DNA of 64,000 nucleotides, from assembly GCF_002272825.1 (NCBI RefSeq), contig NZ_MLAM01000011.1, positions 1 through 64,000 of the forward strand, in the 5' to 3' direction. Positions 9,261 to 18,137 of the stretch are shown here, piece by piece; the first letter of the stretch is position 1, and every line of letters begins with the position of its first letter. The notes beneath the pieces are model-generated. The model saw nothing but the letters and a program-made list of their open reading frames with translations. It had not been told where the DNA came from and searched no databases. A program made the position numbers and the translations under genes. This DNA comes from Helicobacter sp. 11S02596-1 (lineage in GTDB: Bacteria; Campylobacterota; Campylobacteria; Campylobacterales; Helicobacteraceae).

Positions 9261-9751
9261 TTGCAACAACCTATGGCTCTGCATCTGTTAAAACAGATAT
9301 TAGCAGTGCTGAAGCATTTAGTATCAATCTTGGTATGCTTTATGGCGCAAGGCTTGGCTACCAGCAGTATTTTAATGCCTACAATGGCTTGAGGCTTTAT
9401 GGGACTTTTGGCTACTCTGCACTCTTTAAATATGGTGCCAACATAGATTATTTATTAAACTTCTCAAAGGAAGAAAACTCTTGGGGATTATTCATTGGTG
9501 GGGGCTATGAATGGGTGCAATCTAGTTCTCTTAATAATCTCAAAGATATTCAAGGCTCAAATGTCAAACAAAATGGTGCCATCATCAACGCAGGGTTTTC
9601 AAAAACCATCAAAAACCACAACCGCATTGATTTTGGGGTTACAATCCCACTCTACAAATACGCAGATTTCGAGACAACCGGACCAGTCGCACTCAAATAC
9701 AAATTCAGCAATCCATTTGATTTATATCTCGCCTACAACTATTCATTTTAA
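9143..9751 (+). CDS. Helicobacter-type outer-membrane protein (tandem copy 2)
   Basis: This 202-residue paralogue of the gene at 8138-8779 shares its signal peptide, SGVFIGAQVG, GYQQYFNAYNGLRLYGTF and the C-terminal NHNRIDFGVTIPLY...YLAYNYSF. The loop regions after residue 40 and between the conserved strands differ strongly, as expected for exposed loops under diversifying pressure. The start is set by AAGGAG six bases upstream. The in-frame ATG at 9119 lacks a ribosome binding site. Function is unknown beyond the outer-membrane barrel prediction. Confidence 0.85.
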   Translation: MEKIKNAFLGFACVALLAGAVESSEVSEKSGVFIGAQVGFATTYGSASVKTDISSAEAFSINLGMLYGARLGYQQYFNAYNGLRLYGTFGYSALFKYGANIDYLLNFSKEENSWGLFIGGGYEWVQSSSLNNLKDIQGSNVKQNGAIINAGFSKTIKNHNRIDFGVTIPLYKYADFETTGPVALKYKFSNPFDLYLAYNYSF

Positions 9752-10206
9752 TAGAGATTTTCAAGGGATTTTTAGAAAAAGGCTAGCTACAATCCAAGAA
9801 TCCCTGAAATTCTAATTATCTGTCTTGCTCTCTGCTTCATCTTTGTAATTCTTGAATAATAATTTTAGATTGATAAGGGATGTTGTTTTGAGTTTCATAT
9901 TTTTTCTGAATGATTGAATATGAATCAGTGTGTCTCTATAATCAATTTCATTTGCAAAACCCCATCACAAAATCTATTTTTTATAGAAATCCATTGGCAA
10001 TAAAAACGCTTTGCTTTTTTCTATTTAGAGATTTTTATGCGATTCGCAAGCGAATCGTAAGACCATTTCACAGAGAATAAATCTCTGCTTCATTCCTAAA
10101 GTTCAGGGTTATATCCTGCTATCGCAGGAATATCAACCCAGTTTTAAAGGTATTGATTCGCAAGCGAATCGTAAGACCATTTCACAGAGAATAAATCTCT
10201 GCTTCA
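9752..10206. other. 455-base spacer with structured repeats
   Basis: The left part repeats the 3' flank of the tandem omp genes. The right part (10040-10206) holds two copies of a 54-base structured repeat and, between them, a strong bulged hairpin at 10106-10139 (GGGTT, ATAT and CCTGC pairing with GCAGG, ATAT and AACCC). No convincing gene is seen. Confidence 0.6.
10041..10094. repeat. Structured repeat, copy A
   Basis: Stem-loop GATTCG-CAAG-CGAATC (10041-10056) is followed by TAAGACC (10058-10064), then stem-loop CAGAGA-ATAAA-TCTCTG (10071-10087), then TTCCTAAAG (10093-10101). The 54 bases recur exactly at 10155-10208. The same architecture with different stem sequences is found at 54115-54184 and 54259-54321. 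Confidence 0.85.
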
Positions 10207-10208
10207 TT
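10155..10208. repeat. Structured repeat, copy B
   Basis: Identical over 54 bases to 10041-10094. It lacks the final TCCTAAAG block because it runs into the stop codon of the minus-strand gene ending at 10207. Confidence 0.85.
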
Positions 10209-11178
10209 ATGTCCCCTCACTCACGCAAGGTGGAGAATTTCGCATAAAAATATTTTTCTTTTTCAATTCACATATAAAATCTTGGACAATCTCTTTTTTT
10301 ACCAAAGCAGGCAGATACGACTGCGCAGCCACGCTAAAAATGCCTAAAAATTCGCCATCTTTGTTGAAATATGGTTTGCCAAAAGTAAATCTTTGATAAG
10401 TTTCTAGCGGCAAAGAATACCCATAAAAAATCTCTTTTTTTGAATAGTTATCATAATAGCTTTCTTCCTTGATAGGGATCGTTCGCCCCACGCCAAGCGT
10501 GTCAAAATCCTCAAGTATCGGGAAATAAAGACCTCCCAAAATAAGCTTTTTTGTCGGGGTAGTCGAAAAAATATTTTTGCCGTATTTGTCATAAATCCTT
10601 TTGTGGTAGTAGCTTTCGCTTCTAGTATTACAATAATCATCCGTAAAAGCAGTAGTTTTTAGCAATGCCAAGCCCTTGTCGCTATCCATCGCTTTTAGCT
10701 GGAGCTTAGCGACACAAATCAGAGGTTTCGCACTATCATCTTGCATTTTGGCAACAATCTGCTTGGGATACAAGCCCCGATTATAGGTCAATTCCGAAGA
10801 TGTCAGATAAAATCCGTTTTTTAAAAGCAAGCCAAAACCTTGCCGCAAACTCCCATCATCAAAATATACTTTAATAATAACCGTGCTATATATCCAATCA
10901 AAATGTTTGGGTGCAAACAACTTTTTTGAACCCGAAGCAGAACCCGAAGCAGAACTCGAAGAAGAGCCCAAAGCAGAATCCATTTTTGAATCAACATTGG
11001 ACTCTGCGGGGCTAGGCTCATCATCAAGCACATCTTCAGAAGCGACCAAAACCGCACAAGAGACAAAAATCAAGACAACAATACAACCCAAAAAAGGAAA
11101 TAGTTTCTCACGCACTTTGTATCTTTCATCTAAAATTTTATTTATCTTGTTTTCACAGATTAAAATCGGTAAAATCAA
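10207..11178 (-). CDS. Secreted trypsin-like protein, apparently without catalytic triad
   Basis: The protein has a hydrophobic signal or anchor segment, then a low-complexity Ser/Gly/Ala linker (about residues 71-84), then a domain with the layout of HtrA-like trypsins. I see 'GFGLLLKNGFYLTSSELTY' where active enzymes have a GSG...LTxxHV strand with the catalytic His, 'DKGLALLK' matching the Asp strand, and 'FTFGKPYFNKDGEFLGIFS' where the GNSGGPxF Ser motif would be. Asp is kept while His and Ser appear lost, so I infer a non-catalytic trypsin-fold protein. The start is uncertain: TTG at 11178 has no clear ribosome site, and GTG at 11115 would begin just before the signal segment. It is divergent from ppi at 11220. 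The family is recognised by pattern only. Confidence 0.6.
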   Translation of the reverse strand: MILPILICENKINKILDERYKVREKLFPFLGCIVVLIFVSCAVLVASEDVLDDEPSPAESNVDSKMDSALGSSSSSASGSASGSKKLFAPKHFDWIYSTVIIKVYFDDGSLRQGFGLLLKNGFYLTSSELTYNRGLYPKQIVAKMQDDSAKPLICVAKLQLKAMDSDKGLALLKTTAFTDDYCNTRSESYYHKRIYDKYGKNIFSTTPTKKLILGGLYFPILEDFDTLGVGRTIPIKEESYYDNYSKKEIFYGYSLPLETYQRFTFGKPYFNKDGEFLGIFSVAAQSYLPALVKKEIVQDFICELKKKNIFMRNSPPCVSEGT

Positions 11179-11219
11179 AAACGAGTTAAATCAAAAAAAT
11201 ACAAGGAAAAAAACAGACA

Positions 11220-11723
11220 ATGGAAGAATTAAAAATTTATGATATATCCGAAGATGAACTCTCAAAACTCCAATACGCCCTCATTAAGACAAACAAAGGC
11301 GATATGCTCATCAAATTATTTCCCAATGACGCCCCCCAAAGCGTAACTAATTTTGCGACATTGGCAAAACAGGGATTTTATGATGGATTGTCATTCCACC
11401 GCGTTATCGCAGGCTTTGTCGCCCAAGGTGGTTGCCCACACGGGACAGGCACAGGAGGACCGGGCTATCGTATCAAATGCGAGCTCACAGACAATCCCAA
11501 CCGACACAAAAAAGGCTCGCTTTCTATGGCACACGCTGGCAGGAATACCGGCGGGAGTCAGTTTTTCTTGTGTTTTGTGGATTTGCCCCATTTAGATGGC
11601 GAACACACGGTGTTTGGGCAAATCCAACCTGATGAAAGAGAAAGCCTCAAGGTGCTTGACTCACTCAAGCAAGATGACATAATCAACACCATTGAAATTT
11701 TGGAGACAAAACCCGCTTCATAG
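11220..11723 (+). CDS. ppiA: Peptidyl-prolyl cis-trans isomerase, cyclophilin type
   Basis: This 167-residue single-domain cyclophilin has the family core motifs FHRVIAGFVAQGG, TGTGGPGY, SLSMAHAGRNTGGSQFFLCF and HLDGEHTVFGQI, covering the active-site Arg and the substrate-binding residues. There is no signal peptide, so it is probably cytoplasmic and assists proline isomerisation during folding. Translation starts at the ATG that directly gives MEELKIYDIS. It lies upstream of the dynamin-like gene pair with a 49-base gap. The family assignment is firm; the choice between ppiA and ppiB names is convention. Confidence 0.9.
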   Translation: MEELKIYDISEDELSKLQYALIKTNKGDMLIKLFPNDAPQSVTNFATLAKQGFYDGLSFHRVIAGFVAQGGCPHGTGTGGPGYRIKCELTDNPNRHKKGSLSMAHAGRNTGGSQFFLCFVDLPHLDGEHTVFGQIQPDERESLKVLDSLKQDDIINTIEILETKPAS

Positions 11724-11772
11724 TGGGGTCTATAGATTTTACCCCAAACATCAAGTGCTTTAAAGGGATGAT

Positions 11773-14100
11773 GTGGCAACAAAAGATACGATTGCAAAAG
11801 ACACCATTGCGGGATATTTTTTCTCATTGGTTTATTCTCAAGATATCCCGCTTGATACCCCATCAAACCCTTTGCCGATAGATTTTACTCACCCTGAAGC
11901 AAAAATTGAAGAAATCTTTGCTATCTTGCTCGCATACAACAATAGAAACAAACAAATATTTTTCCATATGCCCGCATTTAAAGCATTATTGCAAACATTG
12001 CACACCGCTCCGAATCATCACGCTATCCAATCGCTTCAAAAAGCCGTTCTTGACGTTATCGAAAGCAAAAATAATCTCAAGATGATTCAAGAGATTTTTG
12101 AATATCTAGCCACGCTAAAAACCGCAGGGATTATCCTCTATGAAGAAGAGCAATGTATCAAAACAAGCTTTAAATACCAGATCCACAGCCTCAATGCCAC
12201 ACGCAAAAAGCACAGCAAAACCCCCAAAATCAACAAAACAAAGGCACTCGATTTTCAAACGAGCTGGTTTTACCAACATCTCCAAACCATTCAAGATATT
12301 TTCAAACAAACCCAACATACACCCCAAATGCCATCTTGGCTTTTGGATATGATGAAATATCAAGTCGATAAAATTCTAGGCACGAAATTTCAAATATCGC
12401 TTTGCGGTATCGCAAAATCAGGAAAATCCACGCTTTTAAACGCATTGCTTTGCGAGGATATTTTACCCATTTCAGCCATCCCAGAATCCACAACCAAAAT
12501 CACCATCACCCATAGCCCCAAAGCAAAAGCAGACATCACATTCCTAACCCAAGAACAATGGTCCCACCTGCTAGAAAATCTCTATTTTGATGATGACTTG
12601 AATGCCACCATCACCGAAAGCAAAGTAGCTTTTGGTCCTTATATCGATGATTGTATCACCCAAAAAGGGCTACAAATAGAAGTAAAACCCGAAGAAATCA
12701 AAACCTACGCCAGTAGCGAACACCACTCAAAAATCTCTTATCTCATCAAAAAAATCACCATCTATTCGCCAACAGAATTTTTAAAAAACAATCTCGTTTT
12801 TATCAATACGCCCAACACCAACACAAAATTTAATTACAAAACCCATCAAACCGAAAACGCCATCGCACAAAGTATCATCACGCTTTACCTCATCAACGCT
12901 TCCAAGCCGATTTCACAAAAAGATGTCGAGTTTCTCTCCCATATCATCCATTATGAAAATCTCGAAAAGGTATTGATTGTTTTTACCCGTGCGGATTTGG
13001 TGAATTTATCCGATCTCAAACATCTAAGCCAAAATATCTTAGAAGAAATCCAAAAATCACAAAACCAGCCACAAAAAATCCTCAAAAAAAATATCGCAAA
13101 AATCGATTTTATCCCCGTCTCAAGCACATTGGCATTACTACACCGCACCAATGAGAGCGAAGAAGCGCTATCAAGGGGCTATGACCTCGAAGACACCGGC
13201 ATCCTCGCACTAGAAAACTACCTCAATGACATCATCTTCAAACACCCCACCAATTATTCTAAAAATGCCCTTTATAGCACGTATGCCATTTTGGAATGGG
13301 CGATCAAAAAATATCTTGATTTGCTAAAAAACCCCATCCAAGTAGCAATACCTGACCTAGACAAAAAATGCACCAGCGCCCAAAAACAAATCCTTAGTGC
13401 AAAAGAGGCATTCATCAAATCCATCGAAGAGAGCGCCCAAAAAGCAAAAACCAACATCAAAGATTTAGGCTACAACCTCAAAGAACATCTCATCGACTTC
13501 ATCACCTATGAAACCTCAAAAAACAAGCATATCAACGCCTCAAGGCTAGAAAATATCATCGCAAACAATCTCAAAGACAGCCTAAAATACTTGATAGAAA
13601 AAATGCAAGAAGATTACGACAAAAAAATGCAAGCTTTTATTGAATCTAGTCGCCAAGCTTGTGATTTTATCGCCCCAATGAGTCTTGAATCTGACTTATT
13701 AGCACTCAAAGAAAAAGCCATCATCACAACAGAGCGCTCCGAATACACAGAGGGCGATATTGCCCTCTACACCGAAGAACTCAAAACCTACATCAACCAT
13801 ATTTTGCGTGATGGGGCAAAGCTCAAAGATATTGAAAAAAACATTGACAAGGCGTTTGATTTGAGCTATCAAAATATCATTATTTATTTGGAAGAAAAAA
13901 TCCATCACAAAACCGCTGTCTTCTCCGACCAAACCCACCAAATGATAGAAACCCTAAACGCCATCATCACGCACGCCAATACCCAAGCAAAAGACCTTAA
14001 AGACCTGGGTGAAAACGAAAAATCCAAGCAAATCGAGCATTTCAAAGCACTCCAAAGCATTATTCACACACAGATGGAAGCCCTAAAGGCAAGCAAATGA
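11773..14100 (+). CDS. Dynamin-like GTPase, first of a pair
   Basis: This 775-residue protein has a GTPase domain in its middle. The P-loop is GIAKSGKST (about residues 212-220), the switch region PESTTK, a G3-like INTPN (about 342) and a G4-like FTRADL (about 403). It is followed by long helical, Lys/Glu-rich segments typical of dynamin-like proteins. The start is GTG at 11773 with AAGGG upstream; the nearby ATGs are in other frames. The gene overlaps the next by four bases (ATGA), and that gene encodes a second GTPase of the same type. Campylobacter jejuni has an equivalent adjacent pair (Cj0411/Cj0412), known to act as a hetero-oligomeric membrane-tethering system. Function here is inferred from that. 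Confidence 0.8.
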   Translation: MATKDTIAKDTIAGYFFSLVYSQDIPLDTPSNPLPIDFTHPEAKIEEIFAILLAYNNRNKQIFFHMPAFKALLQTLHTAPNHHAIQSLQKAVLDVIESKNNLKMIQEIFEYLATLKTAGIILYEEEQCIKTSFKYQIHSLNATRKKHSKTPKINKTKALDFQTSWFYQHLQTIQDIFKQTQHTPQMPSWLLDMMKYQVDKILGTKFQISLCGIAKSGKSTLLNALLCEDILPISAIPESTTKITITHSPKAKADITFLTQEQWSHLLENLYFDDDLNATITESKVAFGPYIDDCITQKGLQIEVKPEEIKTYASSEHHSKISYLIKKITIYSPTEFLKNNLVFINTPNTNTKFNYKTHQTENAIAQSIITLYLINASKPISQKDVEFLSHIIHYENLEKVLIVFTRADLVNLSDLKHLSQNILEEIQKSQNQPQKILKKNIAKIDFIPVSSTLALLHRTNESEEALSRGYDLEDTGILALENYLNDIIFKHPTNYSKNALYSTYAILEWAIKKYLDLLKNPIQVAIPDLDKKCTSAQKQILSAKEAFIKSIEESAQKAKTNIKDLGYNLKEHLIDFITYETSKNKHINASRLENIIANNLKDSLKYLIEKMQEDYDKKMQAFIESSRQACDFIAPMSLESDLLALKEKAIITTERSEYTEGDIALYTEELKTYINHILRDGAKLKDIEKNIDKAFDLSYQNIIIYLEEKIHHKTAVFSDQTHQMIETLNAIITHANTQAKDLKDLGENEKSKQIEHFKALQSIIHTQMEALKASK

Positions 14101-16127
14101 GTTATATTCACGACTTTATCAAACAATACCAAAGCACCCAAAATGACCTTTCCCCGCATTTTGAATCCGATATTTTGGGCTTACTCAAAGAAGTCAGCTA
14201 CAAAATCACGAATGAAAAATTTTCCCCCTCACCTGAACTCAAAATCTCCCTAAAAAATCTCACCAAAAAAGCCAAAGAACCCCTAAAACTAGGCATTATG
14301 GGTGCGAGAGACAATGGAAAATCAACCTTTATCAACACCATCTTAAAAAACCCCATTCTCCCAAGCAATCAAATCCATTCCAAAAAAACCTATATCATCA
14401 GCTATGGGCATTCCCGATCTATCATCGCCCACCGCAAAGACAAAACCGCCATAGGCTTAAACACGCTCTCTTTAAACACCCTCACCCAAGAAGAACTTGA
14501 AAAAATCAGCTATTTTGAGGTCAAATTCCCCATTGCAATGCTTAAAGAGTTTCATATCTACAAATACCCAGACATTGACCTAAGCGACCAGGAGGCTTTC
14601 AGCAATGCCCTAAAGCATATCGAGCAAAGTGAAATCCTTATTTGGCTCAACCGCATTGATGACCTCGCTAATGCCGAAGAACTCAACGCACTCAAATCCC
14701 ATATCGCCCAAAAGTCTCGCATCTCTCTTTGTGTGCTTACCCATATCGATGTGCTAGAAAAATCCGAAGATATTATCCCAACGCTCAATTTTGCCAAAGA
14801 GCATTTTGGCGAGGTTTTTAGCGATATTCTCCCCATATCTGCGATGATTTTTTATAGAGAGCTTGGCATTGATGAAAAATTTTTTCTCCAAAAAGAACTC
14901 CAAAAACTCTATGATGATTATTCCCTCATCAAATCCCAAGACCACAATCGCCATCAAGAACTCTTGTGCAAGGCATTTGAGGCAGGTAGTCAAAATGTGG
15001 GTTTGTTTTATGAAAACTTGCCTAAAATCCCCCAACATCTCCAAAACCAACAAATCAATTTTGATGCGATTTTGAACCAACTCGAACGCCATCTGATCCC
15101 TGAAGCCAAAAAACAAAAAGAAAAAGCCATCCAAGAAAATCTCCTCTGTCTTGTAGAAAAAATCAAAAAAAATTACACCCAAATCATCGGTATTTACTCC
15201 AAACTCCTCACGTTGATCCAAAATCAAATCCAAGTTTTTTTCGAAACTTTTGCAAATTTGGAAGCAAAAACGCTTGATGAACTCGATAGTTTTTTCAAAA
15301 GCCAAGAAAGCGATCGTCGCACCATCATCGCAACCATCTTGCAACACACCCACCCAGAAAAAACCACCATATCGCTACAAAACCCTAACTTCGTGCAATT
15401 GCTCAAAGGCAAAAAGGACACTTTCATAACCTACAGGCTTGATACCCAAAATATCTCCCAAGAACTCCTTGATCCCAAATCCAAGCCCTACAGAACCTAC
15501 AAAGCCCTCAATCACAGATTTTCAAAACTCGCCACCACGATGGGTGCGACCTTTGAAAAATCCATCGATGATTTCAGTGCTGAACTCAAAAAATGGCAAG
15601 CCCAAAACGAATTTATCAAGAAAAAAGACGCCATTTTAAGCGATTTTAGCTACAACAACCTGCGTGCCTTTGCATCCAAAATCTATGAAAACATCGTGCT
15701 TGACTTTATAGAATGCCTTTTAAGGACTGAGAAAGACCTACAGGTTTTATTTTGCAAAATCACCTCACAGCTCAAATCCACCCGCAAACCCTGTATCAAA
15801 TACGCCATTTCAGCCCTGCAACAAAGATTTTATGAAGATACCCAACACGCAAGCACCCATTATGCCAAACAAGCCCCCACGCCCAATAAAGCCGAGCTTG
15901 AAACCATCATTGATGAATTTTTTTCTATCCGTGAATATGCCCGCACACTCCTAGAAGAAGAGGATTCATTGGGAAATATATTTAAAACCCTCAATGAAAA
16001 TATCGCCACTCTCCAAAAAGAAAAGCTGACTTTGGTAGAAAAAAGAATCGATGATTTGAATCTATTGCGAACCACCATCGATGAAATCAGCACCCATATC
16101 GAGGCAAAAATCAATGCGACACCCTAA
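14097..16127 (+). CDS. Dynamin-like GTPase, second of a pair
   Basis: This 676-residue partner of the preceding gene is translationally coupled through an ATGA overlap. The P-loop GARDNGKST lies at about residues 69-77, a G3-like YPDIDLSD near 160, and G4-like LTHIDVL near 214, within the first third. The rest is long alpha-helix and coiled coil. The different position of the GTPase domain from the first protein fits a heterotypic pair rather than a recent duplication. It probably acts at the inner membrane. The cargo or process is unknown. Confidence 0.8.
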   Translation: MSYIHDFIKQYQSTQNDLSPHFESDILGLLKEVSYKITNEKFSPSPELKISLKNLTKKAKEPLKLGIMGARDNGKSTFINTILKNPILPSNQIHSKKTYIISYGHSRSIIAHRKDKTAIGLNTLSLNTLTQEELEKISYFEVKFPIAMLKEFHIYKYPDIDLSDQEAFSNALKHIEQSEILIWLNRIDDLANAEELNALKSHIAQKSRISLCVLTHIDVLEKSEDIIPTLNFAKEHFGEVFSDILPISAMIFYRELGIDEKFFLQKELQKLYDDYSLIKSQDHNRHQELLCKAFEAGSQNVGLFYENLPKIPQHLQNQQINFDAILNQLERHLIPEAKKQKEKAIQENLLCLVEKIKKNYTQIIGIYSKLLTLIQNQIQVFFETFANLEAKTLDELDSFFKSQESDRRTIIATILQHTHPEKTTISLQNPNFVQLLKGKKDTFITYRLDTQNISQELLDPKSKPYRTYKALNHRFSKLATTMGATFEKSIDDFSAELKKWQAQNEFIKKKDAILSDFSYNNLRAFASKIYENIVLDFIECLLRTEKDLQVLFCKITSQLKSTRKPCIKYAISALQQRFYEDTQHASTHYAKQAPTPNKAELETIIDEFFSIREYARTLLEEEDSLGNIFKTLNENIATLQKEKLTLVEKRIDDLNLLRTTIDEISTHIEAKINATP

Positions 16128-16204
16128 AAATCCCAGCAAAAAAATATCAATATTTTTTTACCATTTTTTCCAGATATGTGTGGATTTTTTATAAAAGTAA
16201 AAAA

Positions 16205-17017
16205 ATGAAAGAATTTTTCTCATCACTCGAAGCTATTTTGTTTGAACCATTTCCCGCCAGGAAGATTGCGGGTTTCAAAGCATTTTATGATGATTTTTTA
16301 CACGCAAGGTTTGACTTCTGCCACGACGCTAATGCCAAGCCCCAGCTCTCGCCATCTTATAGCGGATTTTGCCAAATCGTCCATCCGACAAAGATTTCAC
16401 GCCCCAAAGCACCCTCTTCCCCCCAAAATATCGCTAAAATCATCCATTCCATCGCCCATATCGAATATAGTGCCATTGACTTAGCCCTCGATGCTACGTA
16501 TCGATTCCGCCATCTCCCGCTCCGCTATTATCAAGACTGGTTAGAAGTCGCTAGCGAAGAAATCAAGCATTTTTGTCTGCTCCAATCCATCTTAGAGGAG
16601 CTAGGCTTTGCTTATGGGGATTTTTTCGTGCATAATAATCTTTTTGAAGCGATGGTTTTGACCCAATCAAGTTTGAGAGAACGAATGGGACTAGTCCATC
16701 GTGGGCTTGAGGCGATGGGGCTAGATGCCAATCCTTTTGTAACCCAAAAAATCCAAAACACCCCCCATCCCATCAAAACAAAAATCACAGAAGCCCTAGA
16801 AATCATCTTGATAGATGAGATTTCACACGTCAGCAAAGGCGATACGTGGTGGCGATACACCCAGCCAGACAAAAATGCTTTTATCAATCTTTTGAGAAAG
16901 TTTAACAATTTCAACCTCAAAGGCAAAATCATCAACACCCAAGCACGCCTCCAAGCAGGCTTTACCCCTAGCGAGCTTGAGATGTTAGGCACTTGGAATC
17001 CAGACCCCACAAAATAA
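16205..17017 (+). CDS. DUF455 ferritin-like protein
   Basis: This 270-residue protein belongs to the DUF455 family, a ferritin-like four-helix fold related to di-iron hydroxylases. The visible metal-ligand pattern is HIEYSAIDLALDATYRF, then ASEEIKHFCLL (E-E-x-x-H), then RGLEAMGLDANP, then LIDEISHVSKGD (E-x-x-H). I prefer the ATG at 16205 because the upstream GTG (16178) has no ribosome site and adds only a short basic tail. No substrate is known for the family. It stands alone between the dynamin pair and an omp cluster. Confidence 0.8.
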   Translation: MKEFFSSLEAILFEPFPARKIAGFKAFYDDFLHARFDFCHDANAKPQLSPSYSGFCQIVHPTKISRPKAPSSPQNIAKIIHSIAHIEYSAIDLALDATYRFRHLPLRYYQDWLEVASEEIKHFCLLQSILEELGFAYGDFFVHNNLFEAMVLTQSSLRERMGLVHRGLEAMGLDANPFVTQKIQNTPHPIKTKITEALEIILIDEISHVSKGDTWWRYTQPDKNAFINLLRKFNNFNLKGKIINTQARLQAGFTPSELEMLGTWNPDPTK

Positions 17018-17412
17018 TTTCATAAAATAATGCAGATTTGGAATATCTTAAGCAAACTGCAAACATATATTTTATTTTTAGATTTAAAATATTTTTGGAC
17101 TCATCACCTCAGTGCAATGGTTTTTAATAAATCTTATCAATGAGATCATTTTGGTATAACTATTTTCTCCAAAGCATTACAGACAGGCTATTACAAAAAG
17201 ATATTCAATTAAGTAATTTATTTCATTCAAGCAAATTCAAAAATCAATACTTAAATATATAGCATTTATTTGATTCTCATATTTATCAAAATAAATTTTC
17301 TTCAATCAAATTAATTTATTTATATTGAAACTTAATAATATTATGTTATATTATCTCCGCGTTGATTTTCAGCCAACAATGTATAACAAAAATCATCACA
17401 ATGGAGAGTTAA
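17018..17412. other. AT-rich spacer upstream of the second omp cluster
   Basis: The 395 bases hold no open frame of note. An extended -10 lies at 17344-17352. Inverted TTCAAT/ATTGAA words near 17301-17328 and TTGAT-N10-ATCAA at 17270-17289 are present, but their spacing fits no known operator. Confidence 0.5.
17347..17352 (+). promoter_or_regulatory. Extended -10 element TATATT of the second omp cluster
   Basis: TATATT is preceded by TG at 17344-17345, in AT-rich context 61 bases before the start codon at 17413. The word ATGTTATA around it is shared with the promoters of the tandem omp genes at 8056 and 9061, suggesting one promoter class for the family. Confidence 0.5.
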
Positions 17413-18096
17413 ATGCAAGTATTCAAAAAAATTTTAATGGCAGGGTGTTATTTTGCACTGGGTGTAAGCAGTGCATTTGCCCAAGATCTAAGCGCAACAA
17501 ACAAAAAGCTTGGCTTGTTTATCGGTGCAGAAGCGGGGTATCAATTACTTTATACTTCGGTAAAAACAGATTCTATAGATGAATCCGTAGCCGACAATAG
17601 TATCTTAGCAGGATTACGATTAGGTTATGAGCAATATTTCAATCCCTATATCGGCTTGCGGGGCTATGGCACATTTGATTATGCCTATGCGTTTGATAAA
17701 AAAAAGGGTCTGACAGCAGTAGGCAAACTTATCGGTGCAGATGCGAATAATTATTTTAAGTATGGTATCAATGCCGATCTGCTGGTTAATTTTACAGAAA
17801 ATAAAGACCCTATCGGGCTGTTTGTGGGTGTGGGGTATCAGTGGGTGCAAAATGAATACCTCAATAAAATAACAAAAGCATATAACGATAATCCCACGAT
17901 TGATAGAGACAAAAACAATGTTTCTGATAATGGCTTTGTTGTCAATGCGGGGCTTTCCAAAGTTATCGATAATCACCGCATTGAGTTGGGTGCAAGAATC
18001 CCACTATACAACTACATTAAAGTTGATAGTGAAGGAGGCAAAACCACAATCAGAAATCCTATTGATATATATCTGGCGTATAACTATGTGTTTTAG
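17413..18096 (+). CDS. Helicobacter-type outer-membrane protein
   Basis: This 227-residue paralogue has a signal peptide ending at SSAFAQD, LGLFIGAEAGYQ, LRLGYEQYFNPYIGLRGYGTFDY, FVGVGYQWVQ, NHRIELGARIPLY and C-terminal YLAYNYVF. The last two features match the Helicobacter OMP family barrel end. GGAGAG lies upstream of the start. It is the first of four consecutive same-strand paralogues (to 20242), with its own predicted promoter. No specific ligand can be assigned. Confidence 0.85.
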   Translation: MQVFKKILMAGCYFALGVSSAFAQDLSATNKKLGLFIGAEAGYQLLYTSVKTDSIDESVADNSILAGLRLGYEQYFNPYIGLRGYGTFDYAYAFDKKKGLTAVGKLIGADANNYFKYGINADLLVNFTENKDPIGLFVGVGYQWVQNEYLNKITKAYNDNPTIDRDKNNVSDNGFVVNAGLSKVIDNHRIELGARIPLYNYIKVDSEGGKTTIRNPIDIYLAYNYVF

Positions 18097-18137
18097 GCAA
18101 TGGGGTTTTTAAAAAATGGTTTCAAAAAGAAACTCCA

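Noticed and set aside
10041-10208. Two identical 54-base repeats resembling a minimal CRISPR array
   Set aside because: There are only two copies, each contains two separate hairpins, the intervening sequence is itself a hairpin, and no cas gene is near.
14754-15353. Minus-strand open frame of 199 codons inside the second dynamin-like gene
   Set aside because: Phe-rich shadow translation of Lys/Glu-rich coiled-coil codons.
17270-17289. TTGAT-N10-ATCAA upstream of the second omp cluster
   Set aside because: FNR-type sites need a four-base spacer; a ten-base spacer in AT-rich DNA is likely chance.
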